A DNA stretch of 64,000 nt, taken from Proteromonas lacertae (taxonomy: Eukaryota > Sar > Bigyra > Opalinata > Proteromonadidae). The DNA lies in NCBI GenBank assembly GCA_002245135.1, contig NGBS01000309.1, positions 45,904 through 109,903 on the forward strand, read 5' to 3'. This document shows, one piece after another, positions 1 through 13,142 of the stretch. Made by a program: the position numbers and the translations under genes. The notes below the pieces were generated by a model that saw only the letters and a list, made by a program, of their open reading frames with translations, was not told where the DNA came from and searched no databases. Numbering within the stretch: the first letter of the stretch is position 1; every line of letters begins with the position of its first letter.

Positions 1-2080
1 TATAATCATATTCTTCTTATTATTTTTAATTTAGTTTATTTATCATGTATGGAAATCCCAATTCAACATCAGTCTCTATTTGGATCATTATTTTCACAAT
101 TATCAAATCTGCATGAATTAGATTTATTATATTGTGATGTTACTTCTGGTGTTATTGAATCATTTGTGAAATCAATACCATTGATGAAGTTGAAATATGT
201 AAATCTTCATAGTATATATTATTTATTTTTATATTATTATGAAATAGATAATCCAATTGGTCCAAATGGATTCAAATTGCTACTTCCATATTTAAATTTA
301 TTAATCAACAAAAATAATGAATTGCTTTTTATGACATGAATTTAAATGATGAATCAATGATATTATTATCAAAAGAGTTATATAAATATCCATATCTTAA
401 GAAAATAGATATTAATCCAAATAGAAATATTCATTCAAAAGGGTTAAAAACTCTTTTCTCAGCATTTCCCATTTCAAAGATACACTTTGAATTTAATGGT
501 AATAAAGAATTATTGATTGATAGAAACATTCCACAATTAATTGAATATATTAGAAGTGGCAATAATGAATTGAATATAAGTAATTGTGAAATTGATGATG
601 ATATTTTCAAATCATTCATTTCTTTAAGATTAAGTGAATTGAGAAGAATAGAGAAGTTATATTTGAGAAGTATAATTTGTAATTTTTATATTACTTAGAT
701 AATAAACTAACCAATGAAAGTGTAGAGTATTTGATTAACAATTTATCTTCATTTTCAAATCTTAAACATCTTCATCTAGAAGGAAATGAAATAGGGGATG
801 AAGGAATGAAAATATTATCTCCACATTTAGATTTATTAGGATATAAAGTTGATTATGAATATAGAATAGATTCTTCAAGTAATATAATTATTATATATTA
901 TATAATAGAAATGGGATTATCTTCAATTGGATTAAAATATTTATTGGATGGCTTAATGAAGATTAGTGGAAAGCTCAAGCTTGATATAAGTGATAATAAT
1001 ATTGATTCACTTGGAATAGAATATTTGATCAATTACATAAAAGTGGAATGATAATGTTAAGAATTTCAGCTTTAATAGTATAAATGATTTGGTATTTGTA
1101 TTATAGGCAATCCAATTGATAATGCTGGATTGAAACTATTGTTAAACAATTTAAATCTGTTAGAAGATTTTACATGGAATTTAAGCAATACTACAATAGA
1201 TGATGAAAATGTAATATTATTGACAAATAAAATACCTTCAATTGGAAAATATAATGAAATAACTCTTAAAGGAAGTAATATCAGAATGAATGGATTAAAA
1301 GCAATTTGTGAAAAATCTTTAGAAAGAAAAGAATATCCATTTATCAAAATGAATAGTTCATCCTGGACAAATAAAGAATTGGAGTATTATTTGAAGTATT
1401 GTATTAGAAAAAATAGAAACATGTGGTATGATTTTTCTAGTATAAAATCTATGTTAATAATTCAATAGATTTAAATATCAATGATTCTCATATTTCTTTA
1501 ATTAATAAGATTCATTACTGTGAATTTAATTTATCTAACAACAAAATTACTTCAAAAGGGTTAAAAGAATTAAAAGAGTCTATTCTAAAACAGTTGTGTA
1601 TATATGTTTTAATAGATAATAATCCAATTGGAGATGAAGGAATAGAAGTAATATGTAAATATTTAGATAAATCTGTTGTATATTCAATATTATTAAATCT
1701 TTCAAGTATTTGTAAAATATAATATAATTATTTAAATAGACATTGGAATGAGTGGAAAAGGATTGAAAAGGTTAATAGAAAGCTTTAATAAAGTTAAAAA
1801 ATATATTAAAAAATTAGATATATCAGGAAATGAATTAAATGAAAAAGAATTGAGATTAATGAAAGAAAACAGTGAAGTATTTCATTATTTAGATGAATTA
1901 TCAATTACTGTTAAAGAAAATATAGATAAAATAGAATTAAAATCTCTTTTGAATACACTTTCATCAATTGGAAAAATAAAATTGGATGGAATATCAGAAG
2001 ATGAAAAGAAAGAATTTTCAGAAATATATAATAATGTTAAAAATCCCAATAAAAACAAAATATATTCAATTTTTATTTAA
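1..2080 (+). CDS. Leucine-rich-repeat protein A (5' partial)
   Basis: This is a leucine-rich-repeat protein of the ribonuclease-inhibitor type. Units follow the pattern LxxLxLxxNxIxxxGxxxLxxxL, for example 'LHLEGNEIGDEGMKIL' near 760-815 and 'NNPIGDEGIEVI' near 1620-1650. Such proteins normally form a curved protein-binding scaffold; I see no NACHT, kinase, F-box or membrane segment. Six introns fit the frame: 212-247, 670-698, 879-908, 1078-1106, 1440-1468 and 1706-1739. All are phase 1 and fall at the Asn or adjacent position of a repeat. The stretch before position 33 ends like an intron acceptor, so the true start lies outside the window. The frame is interrupted near 327-335 (a run of T) and near 1040-1050 (runs of A), most simply by lost bases in homopolymers. 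The partner is unknown. Confidence 0.75.
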
Positions 2081-2132
2081 TAATAATAAAATTGTCATTT
2101 CATCATTAACAATTACTACTAAAATATTTATC

Positions 2133-5100
2133 TTATTCTTTACTGTATTTTTCAAATAATGTCTTTAATGCATTTACGGTCTTATCTAATTGTTCTTTTG
2201 TATGAGCACCACTGATAAAGAATCTCATTCTAGCTCTATCTAATTCACAAGCAGGATAAATACCAGGTCCTACATAAACACCCATTGGTAATAAATCATG
2301 AATTATCTTCAAACATTTATTTGTATCATATACCATCACAGGAATAACTGGAGCATCACAATTATCTTTACAATAACCAATATCAATTCCAGCTTCTATA
2401 CATTTATCATGGAAATATTTTACATTCTCATGTAATTTTGTTACTCTTTCTGGTTCAGTCTTTATCTTATGCAATGAATATAAACAGGTTGCACATTGTG
2501 GAGGTGGCATTCCAATTGAATATACAAATCCAGGACTCTTCCATCTTAATAATGATACTAATTCTTTACTTCCAGCTATATAACCACCTGCACTTACAAA
2601 TGCTTTACCTAATGAACCCATCCACATATCAACACTCTTTGGATTTATATTGAAGTATTCTCTTACACCATGACCTGTTGCACCAACTGTACCTATAGAA
2701 TGAGCTTCATCTACCATCAATAAACAGTTGTATTTACGTTTGATTCGAACTATCTCAGGTAATTTTACAATATCACCATCCATACTATACACACCTTCAA
2801 CACAGATTAATACTTTCTCATATTTACTACGATTCTTTATTAATTTCTTTTCTAAATCAGATGGAGAGTTATGTAAGAATGTCATTCTAGTTGCTTGAGA
2901 ATATATTGCACCTTCTAATATTGAGTTGTGACTTAATTCATCTACTAATATTAAATCTTTACTATTACATAATGCTTTGATTGCATTTACATTACAAGTA
3001 TGACCTCCTAAGTAAACTATACAGTCTTCTACTCCCATAAATTCAGATAAACCTTTCTCTAATTCATCATGTAATGGGATTTGACCACCAGCTAATCTAG
3101 AAGCACTTGCACTTGTTCCATATTCATCTATTAATCTCTTTACATTATCATGGATATCTTTATCAAAATTCAAACCTAAATAATCATAACATGTGAAATT
3201 AACTACATCCTTATAACCTTCGATTTCAGATATTGTAGAAGTTATTCTCTTTTGAGTTTTAAAGTATGGATTGATTGTTAAGAATTTATAGAATACTTGC
3301 TCATCAGCATATTCTCTAGTTTGAGTGATATCATATAATTCAGGATAATCAAATTCTTCACTTCCTTCTGTTCTTTCACCTTCTTTACTAATTGTTGCAC
3401 TAGCACTACCAGTCTGTCCTTCTTTCTTAGGTATTAAATTCTCATCGAATTTAGCTGCTTCTCTCTCTAGTAAATCTTCGATTGTATAAAATTTACTTAA
3501 ATCTATATCATCACTTCCATCTACTCCATTAACATTTGATTTATCGCCATTACCACCTGCACCAGATCCATTACTACTCTCATTTACAGCATCTAACATA
3601 TTCTCGATTAAACCACTTACTGTTTTACCACTTGTTAAATCAAACACTGATAATGTTACTTCATATTGTTCTTTTATCCAATTAGATAATTCTACACTTA
3701 CGATACTATCAATACCAATTGCACTTAATGCTTGTTCAGGTCGAATTATATTCACATCTAAACCTAATACATTAGCTACGGCATTCTTTACTGAATTCTC
3801 AACAAATTTCTTTCTCTCATCTGCATTCTCTATATTATGTGCTTGAACTAATGCTTTTTCACCATTACCACTATCACCACCACTACTTTCATCATTATTA
3901 CCAGCTGAGGTCAGATTTATCATTACCAGAATGTTGAGCACGAATTACAGCAAAGGCTTTGAATTTATTATTATCTTTCATTTGTTTCAATACTCCATCT
4001 CCCATTTGGTCAATTATAAATTGGCGATTTTTACTCATATTATCAAAGATTTCTTCTATACCAGCTAATACTTGTGTAGATGTTACCATACTGTTCTTTA
4101 AGTCTTTGTTAACTATCTTACTATCTCGAGCTACTGCACCTACATCACCAACTGCTCCTAAGTTCATTACATTAGCTTTCAATCCTTGTAATCTTCTTAA
4201 ATTCATTAAACTTTCCATATAGAAATTACCTGCACAATAATTACATTGACCTCTATTACCAATTACACTGGAAATTGAGGAGAAGAAGATATAGAATTCA
4301 TATTTATTCTTTAATTTTTGTTCATATAAATGCATATTATAAGCACCTAATGCTTTTGGATTATAACAAGCATCGAATTTTTCATTATTCATATTCACTA
4401 TTAAAGTATCTTGTAAATACATGGCAGAATGAACTACACCAACTAAGGGTGGCATTGTTTCTAATTCTTTATCTAAACAACTGAATAATTCATCTTTATT
4501 AGATATATCACAACCAACTATTCTTACATCACATCCTCTTTCTCTTAATGTATCAATTACTAACATATTCTTTGCATCCATTTTACCACTCTTGGATATT
4601 AAGATAAAGTTCTTTCCATATCTCTTACACATCCATTCAAATACACTCAAACCTAAACCTCTTGATCCTAAGATAGCGATTGTCTTATCATATCCATTCT
4701 TTAATATACCATATGGTTTGTATGGAATATTGTTACATTCGATTGCTTCATCATTCTCATTACAGATTCTAATACAGATTTTACCTTTATGTCTTGCAGC
4801 ACTCATTGTTCTGAAAGCTTCACTGATTTCACTTATCTTAAATTCAGTCACTTCAGGAGGCACAAATTCACCTGTTGAGATTTGTCTTAACATCTCATTA
4901 CCCCATTCATGACCTAAGTGATGATGTCTAGATACATATCTATCTAAATCAAATAAGAAATATGAACCATTCTCTAAGAAATCATGAATATTTAAGTAAT
5001 TATCATTTATTGCATCAATTTTACCAATTTCAATGAATCTACCATAGGGTGCTAATAATCTCACACTTCCTAACATCAGTTTTTCACTTAAACTGTTTAA

Positions 5101-8100
5101 TACAACATCAACACCTCGACCATTTGTTAATTTCAATATATCTTCAATAAAACTATCACTTCGAGAATCAAATACATATTTTGCACCTAATTTTATACAA
5201 TAATCTCTCTTCTCTTTAGTAGATGCTGTGGCTATTACATTACATCCTCTTCTAGAGGCGATCTGTATTGCACATGAACCTACACCACCACTACCAGCAT
5301 GTATTAATACATATTCATCTTTCTCTATATGACCATGATATACTAATGATGCATAAGCAGTTGCAAATGGAACATACATACCAGCTGCTTGACTAATTGT
5401 TACATTCTTTGGTATATGATATACATAAGTATCATAAGCTATAGTGTGAGTTGCAATACCATCACTCAACATTGCAAATACTTTATCACCTGGTTTGAAA
5501 TCACCTTCACAGTTTGGACCTACTTCTAATACAGTTCCTCCACATTCTACACCTATTCCTGTACCAGTTAAGCCATCTTTAAATGCTTCTTCTTTCAATA
5601 AACCCATAGCTATCATTACATCTTTATATGATAAACCAGTTACTTCTACTTTCACTAAGATTTCATGATCTTTTAATTTTCTAAAGTTGAAATCTCTTCT
5701 TACAAATGTATCTAAGATTCCTGGTTTCTCTATATCTAAATACCATGATTCAGCTTTTCTATCACTAGAATTATCGATCTTTTCTCTTGGTACTACTCTG
5801 GGGGAATAAACATAACCTTTTCTAATTACTATTTCACTTTCATCGATTAAATCTCGATTCAATATATTGATCAAACATTTTACATTGGTTTCTACACTTT
5901 CATTACCATCTAAATCTACTAATTTCGTTTGAATATTTGGACTTTCACTTTGAATTGTCCTTCCATATCCAATCATACCAGCATATGATATATTTGTTGG
6001 ATTTATTGTTGAACCAATTGTTAGGATAATAAATGGAACTGAATCAATACTTTCTCGGATTATATGATGAGTGTAATCTAAGATTTCATTAAATGAACAT
6101 GGTTGATTCACAGGTAATGATTTATCATCACATATATATAATAAATAATTATATCCACTCTTTGGTATATCACTTGGCTTGTTAAATACTGTTATATTAT
6201 TGGATAATTTCTTCATTAATAGATTGATATATTCACTATTTCTTTTATTTACATCATTACATAATAATCCAATCTTTATACTGTTATCTTCTAATCTTTC
6301 ATCATTTGGATTAATTACATTGATTTCTTCATATTTTATATCACTAATCACTTTATTCAATAAAGACATTTTATCAGTAGCAGATGGTTTCTACTCTTGT
6401 CAATTCTACATTCTTTGCCCATAAGAATGGTTTCTTATTTGAATATAACCAAACATCACCACTCAATTTCTTATCACATCTATGCTGTTTAACAAATGCT
6501 TGAATATGAGATCCTTTTTCAGGAACTTCACTTTGTTGGAAACATAAATTATCAATACTAGTTGGTAAGAAAGCAGCATTACCTCCTATCACTGTTGAAA
6601 TCATAGATTGGAAAGGCAACATCAATCAATGTTGGATGTAAGTTATATATTTCATATAATTGTTCTTCAGCTGGTATTTCTACATCTACTAAACCACATC
6701 TAATACCTTGTCTTATTCTCTTCATTGTTTGGAATTGAGGTCCAAAGTGTAATCCATTATTAGACATCTTCTCATAGATTTCTTTAGGATCAGCATCAAC
6801 TTTACATAATGTTGCAGCTTCATTTAAATCATCAGGTTCTTGGAACCATGTATCAGCTTGATTCTTTGCAAAACATTTGAAATAATGTGACCATTTACCA
6901 TCAGGATGTTCACTATCTATCTGTTGAGTTGATATTATAATTTCACCCTGTTTTCATATTCATTGTTGTTCTCATTCGAATATAATCATCATTTGGTAAT
7001 ACTAATGCTTGTAAGAATTTACAATTCATTAATGTCAATTCTGGTTCTTTACCATCTTTTCTTGGCCAAGCATCTATTGCAGCTGCCATTGCCATTTCTA
7101 AATACATTGCACCTGGAGCTAATACACTTCCACCTATATTGTGATCTACCATATAAGGTAATTGTTTTACATCGATATAAGTATCCCAAGATGGTTCTTC
7201 AGTTAGATTTCTTCTACCTAATAATGTATTCACTGGATCTAATTCTCTGAATCTCACAGATTCTTGACCTTCTTTCCATAAATATTGACGATCATATGGA
7301 TATAATGGTAAATTATAATAGAAATTGGCATTTGGTACTACGATATCTAAAGCATCATCAATCTTTACTCCGTTACAATGTAATGTACTAAATGATTCAT
7401 AGAAACATATTATTGAGTTTTTACCTCTTGTTAATGTACCACAGGTTCTAAATGAAGCTTCATCATCACTGATTGATTGTAATATTGGTCCTTTCAATGT
7501 TGGATGTGGTCCAATCTCCATTATTGCTATATCAGGTATATCAGCTGTCATTGTTTGTACTGCTTTTGTAAAACCTACTGGATGGGTTAAATTCTCAACG
7601 AAATATTCGACTGTTAATAAATTACCATCTTCAATTAATTGTTCTCTTAAAGAACTGTAGAATTTAGCTTTTAATTTGGGATTTGTCTTTATATTCATTA
7701 TCTTCTCTCTATAGAATGGCATAGCTGCATCCATATGTGGAGAATGGAAAGCATTTGTTACTTTCAATTGTCTAAAGAATTTATTCTCTTTTTGTAAATC
7801 TTCACCTATTTCTTTCAATGATTCTAAATCACCACTAATTGTTATACTTTCTGGAGCATTGTAACAAGCACATACTACATTCTTATAATGACTTACTAAT
7901 TCATTCGCATCTTCTTTATTCATTGCTATTGCAGCCATACCACCATTTGTTGGAGAATGATCAGCTATACATTCACCTCGATAATAAGCTAATAACATTG
8001 CATCTTTCTTATTCACAGCACCTGCAGCATAAGCAGCAGCGATTTCACCACTTGAATGTCCTACTACAGCTGTTGGTTTGATGTTCCATGATTCTAATAA

Positions 8101-9970
8101 ATCAACTAAAGCAATTTGTACTGCAGTTGTAGCTGGTTGACTTACTCTTGTTCCATTTACTTCATCACTCTTTATTTTATCTAATAATTTCCAACCTCCA
8201 CTTATCTCATCACAGTATTTACAACATTCATCTAATGATTTACGGTATGTTTCATTTACTTCATATAAATCCATACCCATATTCTGCCATTGAGCTCCTT
8301 GACCACAGAATACAAAGGCTAATGGTCTATCTTTACCTTCTATGGCAAAACCTTTAAATGCTCTTTTACTATTACCACTGGTGGAATATTCCTTTAATAT
8401 TGTACTAATATCTTCTTTTGTACCTGTTATACTCAATCTATTAGTTAATTGATGTCTTCTCTTTAATAATGTATAACATATATCATCTAAACTCTTATTA
8501 TCATTCATATTGTCATTCCATATACCTAATAAGTTAGAACACATCTGTTGTAATGCTTTCTGAGCTTTAGCGTTGAAGAATAATGAATATCTATTGTTAT
8601 CTAACTTTCCTTTCACTTCTACAACTGGTGGTTTTTCATCATATCCTTCCATAATAACGTGTGCATTTGTTCCTCCAATACCAAAACTATTTACACATGC
8701 ACGTCTTGGACCATCATGTTTTGGCCAATTCTCTAATCTGGTTGGTACTCTTAACTTCCATTCATCAAACTTAATCTTTGGGTTTGGAGTTACAAAGTTC
8801 AAGTTCATTGGTATTTGTTTATGTTCTAATGCTAATGCAGTCTTAATCACACCAATAGAACCAGCAGCACCTTCTAAATGTCCACAGTTTGTTTTTACTG
8901 ATCCAATAATCAATGGTCTTTTTCTATTTTCACCACATAATTGATTCTTCAAAGCAGTTGTTTCTATCACATCACCTACTGCAGTACCTGTACCATGTGC
9001 TTCACAGTAATCTATAGAGGTTGGATCAATCTTACCTTCACTATATATTCTCTTCATTAACTCATATTGTGCGATTTCATTGGGTGATGTGATAGCACGT
9101 TTTACACCATCATGATTAACTCCTAAATGATCAATTAAACAATAAACATGATCACCATCTCTCTTAGCATCACTTAATCTCTTTATTGCGATCATTGCAG
9201 CACCTTCTCCTCTTACATATCCATTACCTCTTACATCGAATGTGAAACATTTGCCATCTGGACTTGTAATACCCCAATCAGTGAAACCAACAAAGTATCT
9301 TGGATCTAATAAGGCACTACAGCCACCAGCTAAACACCAACTACATCGACCTCTTCTTAAATCTTCACATGCATAGGATAAAGCGACTAAACCACTTGAA
9401 CAGGCAGTATCAATTGTTACACTTGGTCCATGTACGTTTAAAAAGAATGACACACGATTAGCTGCCATACATACTGCATTCCCTTGCATAGCGTGTGATG
9501 TCAATGTATTGTTATCACGACATTGCATATCATTGTAATCTTGTGTCATATGACCCACGTATACACCACATTCACGGTTATTATCGTCAATTACTATACC
9601 ACCATCTTCTATAGCATTCCAAGCAGACTATTAGAATTAAAAAATATAAAGAATACTTCTAACAACATTCTAATTTGTGGGTCCATCTGAGCTGCTTCTT
9701 TAGGGCTTAAATTGAAAAATGGAGCGTCAAAATCTCTATTGTTTTTTATAAATGCACCTCTTTTTGCTGTCTAAGATAGAATAAATGCAAGAAATATACT
9801 GTTTTGCCTTTGGATTTATGATTGGAACCATAATATTTCAAACTAAACCTATCTGGAGGTACATCTGATGTTGTATCTCGCCCTTCCTCCAGAAGCTTCC
9901 AGAACTCATTTACATTTTCACTTTCAGGAAATCTACATCCAATACCAACTATTGCAATGGGTTCTTCCAT
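2133..9970 (-). CDS. Highly reducing type I polyketide synthase fused to an alpha-oxoamine synthase
   Basis: The order is KS-AT-DH-(structural KR)-ER-KR-ACP-oxoamine synthase, about 2,590 residues. KS has 'DTACSSGLVAL', 'EAHGTGT' and 'NCGHLEGAAG'. AT has 'GHSSGEIAAAYAAGA'. DH has HxxxGxxxxP as 'HNIGGSVLAP'. ER has 'HAGSGGVGSCAIQIA'. KR has an unusual nucleotide motif 'GSRGLG' but keeps its Ser and Tyr ('NYCAGN'). ACP has 'GIDSIVSVEL'. The last 380 residues are a PLP enzyme of the AONS/KBL/SPT family, with 'DELSHNS', 'VDEAHSIGT' and the lysine motif 'GSLGKAF'. Known family chemistry predicts that the finished acyl chain is joined to an amino acid with loss of CO2, releasing an alpha-amino ketone. 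The ATG at 9970 starts 'MEEPIAIVGIGCRFP', the normal KS beginning. Two 29-base introns lie at 9771-9799 and 9628-9656. The frame shifts by +1 near 6945, 6603, 6385 and 3915, although domains continue across each site. These are assembly errors or early decay. Confidence 0.93.
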
Positions 9971-10980
9971 GCCTGATATATCTAAATTTATAATGATAAA
10001 TTCAGCTCAAAAATATTTGATGTTCAAGCATTAAGATTTCAGTCAATGTGAGGCTAAAAATATATTCAGTTCTTATTTGTCATAAACACAAAAAACGTAT
10101 AGTGATGGTGTTTTAAAAAATTGTTTATTCTTTGAAGTGATGGGTTGATTATTTTAAGAATTTTATCCATCACATAAATATAGCTATAGTATGGCCACAT
10201 CTTAGGATATTTTAAAAATACATTGACATTTATGCAAATGTTATTCCAGTTTTGTATTATGTTCATATTGAAAATGGAATTTTATCTGATTATCAAGTGA
10301 ATTAATTTCAATTCGATTATATTTCAATTTTCTGCTTAATTGAAAAAGTTTTAGCTTTGTTACTCTTCATTATGATGCGAGTGTTATCTTTTAGAACACA
10401 TATTGGTATAGAATAAACAAAAAATCCTTATAGTTAGTTCAAAAAAGTGAAAAGTATCTCACATGTAGTTTGGCTTGAAGAAAAATTCAAATTTTTTTAA
10501 ATTTTTATAATCATTTTATACTGAAATGAGATTTCACATGGCTATTTTTTTGCAATGTACGACAATTTTCATATCCATATCTCAAATATATTGTGTTTCC
10601 TTCATTAGCCAACCTTGAAACACACAACATACATTCTTTGGATAAGTTTTAATTTGTTTATATTACCAATTCATATATGATTATGAAGAAATAATTTGGA
10701 ATATACACTCAACTAACCTAATCTTAAATAATAGAATACAATATTAATTTATGCTAATAAAAAACTTCAATTCAATTTCATTTAATAAATAAGGAACTCA
10801 CAATAAGTGGTATTGTACTATTTCCTTTCAATCTACACCCATATAAAAATTATCATTTATAGTTCTCTGGTTCATTCATAAATTCCTAATACTATAATTA
10901 TTAATTGCGTAGCAGTGAAGTTATTTATATAATGTAAATAGAGCCGTTTCATATTTTCATTTTTTTGATTTATTATTCAA
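9971..10980. other. Gene-poor intergenic stretch
   Basis: This is about 1 kb of A+T-rich sequence with no convincing reading frame on either strand. The short open stretches have low-complexity translations and no intron logic. It presumably contains the promoter of the polyketide synthase, whose start codon is at 9970. I see no repeat, tRNA or terminal inverted repeat. Confidence 0.5.
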
Positions 10981-11163
10981 ATGGCAAAAGATAATGTTAT
11001 TCAAACATATTATCTGCTTATCATTCAATTACAGCATTTTTTTACAGTTAAAAAACTACCTATATTTCTTCATCTTTCCATATTTCTGGCAATTACAATA
11101 GCTTATATTTTTATATTATTTTATAGAATAAAAACAATAATATCAAAACTAAAAATTAAATAA
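10981..11163 (+). CDS. Possible small single-pass membrane protein
   Basis: An ATG opens a frame of 60 residues with one clear hydrophobic helix ('LSIFLAITIAYIFILFY', about residues 35-51) and a basic C-terminal tail ('RIKTIISKLKIK'). The first part may be read differently: a 39-base GT-AG segment at 10996-11034 keeps the frame if removed and would give a shorter N-terminus. The gene lies between a long gene-poor stretch and the convergent Tat-SF1-like gene. I do not recognise a family. The frame is short enough in A+T-rich DNA that chance is a real alternative. Confidence 0.35.
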   Translation: MAKDNVIQTYYLLIIQLQHFFTVKKLPIFLHLSIFLAITIAYIFILFYRIKTIISKLKIK

Positions 11164-11186
11164 TAAATATTACTTATATTTATTTT

Positions 11187-12454
11187 CTATGATTTACTCA
11201 ATGATGAAAAGAAATCATCCAACAATTCTTCTTCTATTTCTTTATTATCAATCTTTGTTGCTTTTCTTTCAACCAATATTTCTCCTCCGCCTTCACAACT
11301 TCTTTTCACTTTCTTATCATCATCATCACTTTTATTCTCAACTACTGGATGTTCATCCTCATAATATTTTGCAGTAATTCTATTTCCATTGAATTTTCTA
11401 CCATTCATTAACAATATACACTTTTTAGCTTCTTCATTACTCTCAAATCGAATTGTTACTATACCATCTAGATCTGCACTTACAGCAATAACATTTCCCA
11501 CTTTTTTCACACATTCTTCTTCAACATCTTGTTCTATTTCATCTAAAACATTTGGATTCTGTTTAACTTCTTCATCTGTATACATATTGTGTAATATAAC
11601 TACGTTTTTATTGATTGGAGGTGGAGTATCATCAACTATTGTGATATTTTCATTATTTTTTGATAATTTTTGAGTTGAAGAACTACCAAAATCTGCAGGA
11701 CATGCCCTATTTATTATAGTTATGTTATACACATACTTTATTCTCCATCCAGGAATAGCTTGATATGTGTCAAGCTGATTATATTATATATTGATTCAAT
11801 TATATATATTATTATACTTTAACAGCTGCATTTGCAGCATGAAGTGGAGTTGAAAATGTTACTAATGCATCGCCTTTTGATACACCACTATCATCCTTAT
11901 ACATTTTGATTTTTTGAACTACTCCATATCTATTGCATAATCTTCTTAACTGCTTTTCTGTATATTTTGGAGGTAAATTTGAGAAATAAACACAACATTT
12001 TTCTCTCTGTAATCTTTGTCTTTCAAATTCTGCATCTTCTGTGGAAGGTGGTTTAGAAACTGCTACATATTGACTAATTATATATTATAATCAACGTTAA
12101 AATGCTAATATACTGCTGAGTTTGTAAAGCAATAGCTTCTTCTTCTCTTTTCTTTATGATGTTTTTCACATACAATTCATTCTTTTTTCTTGCATCTTCT
12201 AATATCTTATTCTCTTCCTACTCATGAAAAAAATAGCAACAACAAAATACTTCAAACATTGACAAAAAAACATCTGGTAAAGGTGTTGAATCAACTTTCA
12301 TACCATATTTAGCCAATACTATTAAATGATCTCGACTTATAACGTTTGAATAATCAATTTGTTTTGCATCAAGAATAGCTTTCAGCTGAGCTACACTCAT
12401 CAATTCATAAATTTGATCCTCCTCACTAATTTGACTATTTTGTTGATTATCCAT
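11187..12454 (-). CDS. HTATSF1: Tat-SF1/CUS2-like U2 snRNP splicing factor
   Basis: Homologues bind the U2 snRNP protein SF3B1 and U2 RNA in the nucleus during early spliceosome assembly. After a short N-terminal region ('MDNQQNSQISEEDQIYE') comes an RRM with 'VYFSNLPPKYTEKQLRRL' and 'IKMYKDDSGVSKGDALV', the charged 'KxYKD..G..KGDAL' signature of Tat-SF1. A second, C-terminal domain is a U2AF-homology motif: 'ILHNMYTDEEVKQNPNVL', an acidic helix 'DEIEQDVEEEC', then 'GRKFNGNRITAKYYE', which fills the position of the R-x-F motif that grips tryptophan-containing ligands. Four short introns fit: about 12217-12249, 12077-12119, 11769-11811 and 11718-11747. The gene is convergent with the small frame upstream. 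Retention of this factor fits a genome very rich in introns. Confidence 0.88.
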
Positions 12455-13142
12455 TGAAATAATTACTAATTTTTGAAATTATATTGAATAACTAACTTGG
12501 CTTGTAATTCATTTTAAATTGAATTTTTCACTCTAACAACTGATATTATTATTTTTATGATAATTAGAGGAGAGAAATACCATAATATTATTGTTAGCAA
12601 TGAATTTCATAACTAAATAAGTGATTTAAACATGATAGAATTACATTTATAAAATTTAATCGTTATAGTTATTTAAATAACATTAGCTTTGAATTATATT
12701 ATGTGATTTATTATGATATGAACACCATTTCAATTACTCAAAAAATCTAAATATATTCTAATATATCTAATAAATCTATAAAGCTAGATTTATTCACAAA
12801 ATGAACCTTTACAACATAGGAATGAAATAAAAAACAAATTTGAAATAAGGGTTAGAATGATAATACTATTACAAAAATAGATTCGTTTCATTTCATCTTT
12901 TATTTTAGTATTTAAGTGTACTATCCACATTAATACCGTATTACATTTTTTCCTGTTGGAATCACACGTGTTGTACTTTATACAGCTGAAAGTAGTTATA
13001 TTGTGTTTATTTGTTAGGCAAATCGCATTATCGTAAACAATAGCGCAAATATACCAAAGTATTATTTTTTTTTTATTTAATTTCCATAGTTTAGTTTTAT
13101 AGAATCATTTATTCACTTGTACATACAAAGATCCACTTAAAT
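12455..13142. other. Divergent intergenic region
   Basis: This stretch separates the starts of the Tat-SF1-like gene (minus) and leucine-rich-repeat gene B (plus). It is A+T-rich with no supported reading frame, tRNA or repeat. It should hold the promoters of both genes, but I recognise no specific motif. The T-rich run just before 13080 precedes gene B by about 60 bases. Confidence 0.5.

Noticed and set aside
1-2080. NLR-type immune receptor
   Set aside because: Only leucine-rich repeats are visible. No NACHT or NB-ARC motif is present, and the 5' part lies outside the window.
3900-6960. Programmed +1 frameshifting at stop codons (Euplotes-like) to explain breaks in the polyketide synthase
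   Set aside because: Slippage at the stop fits some sites. At 6603, however, the conserved DH sequence requires the change ten codons before the stop, and in the zinc-ribbon gene a shift at the stop would lose a needed Cys. No shared slippery sequence is visible.
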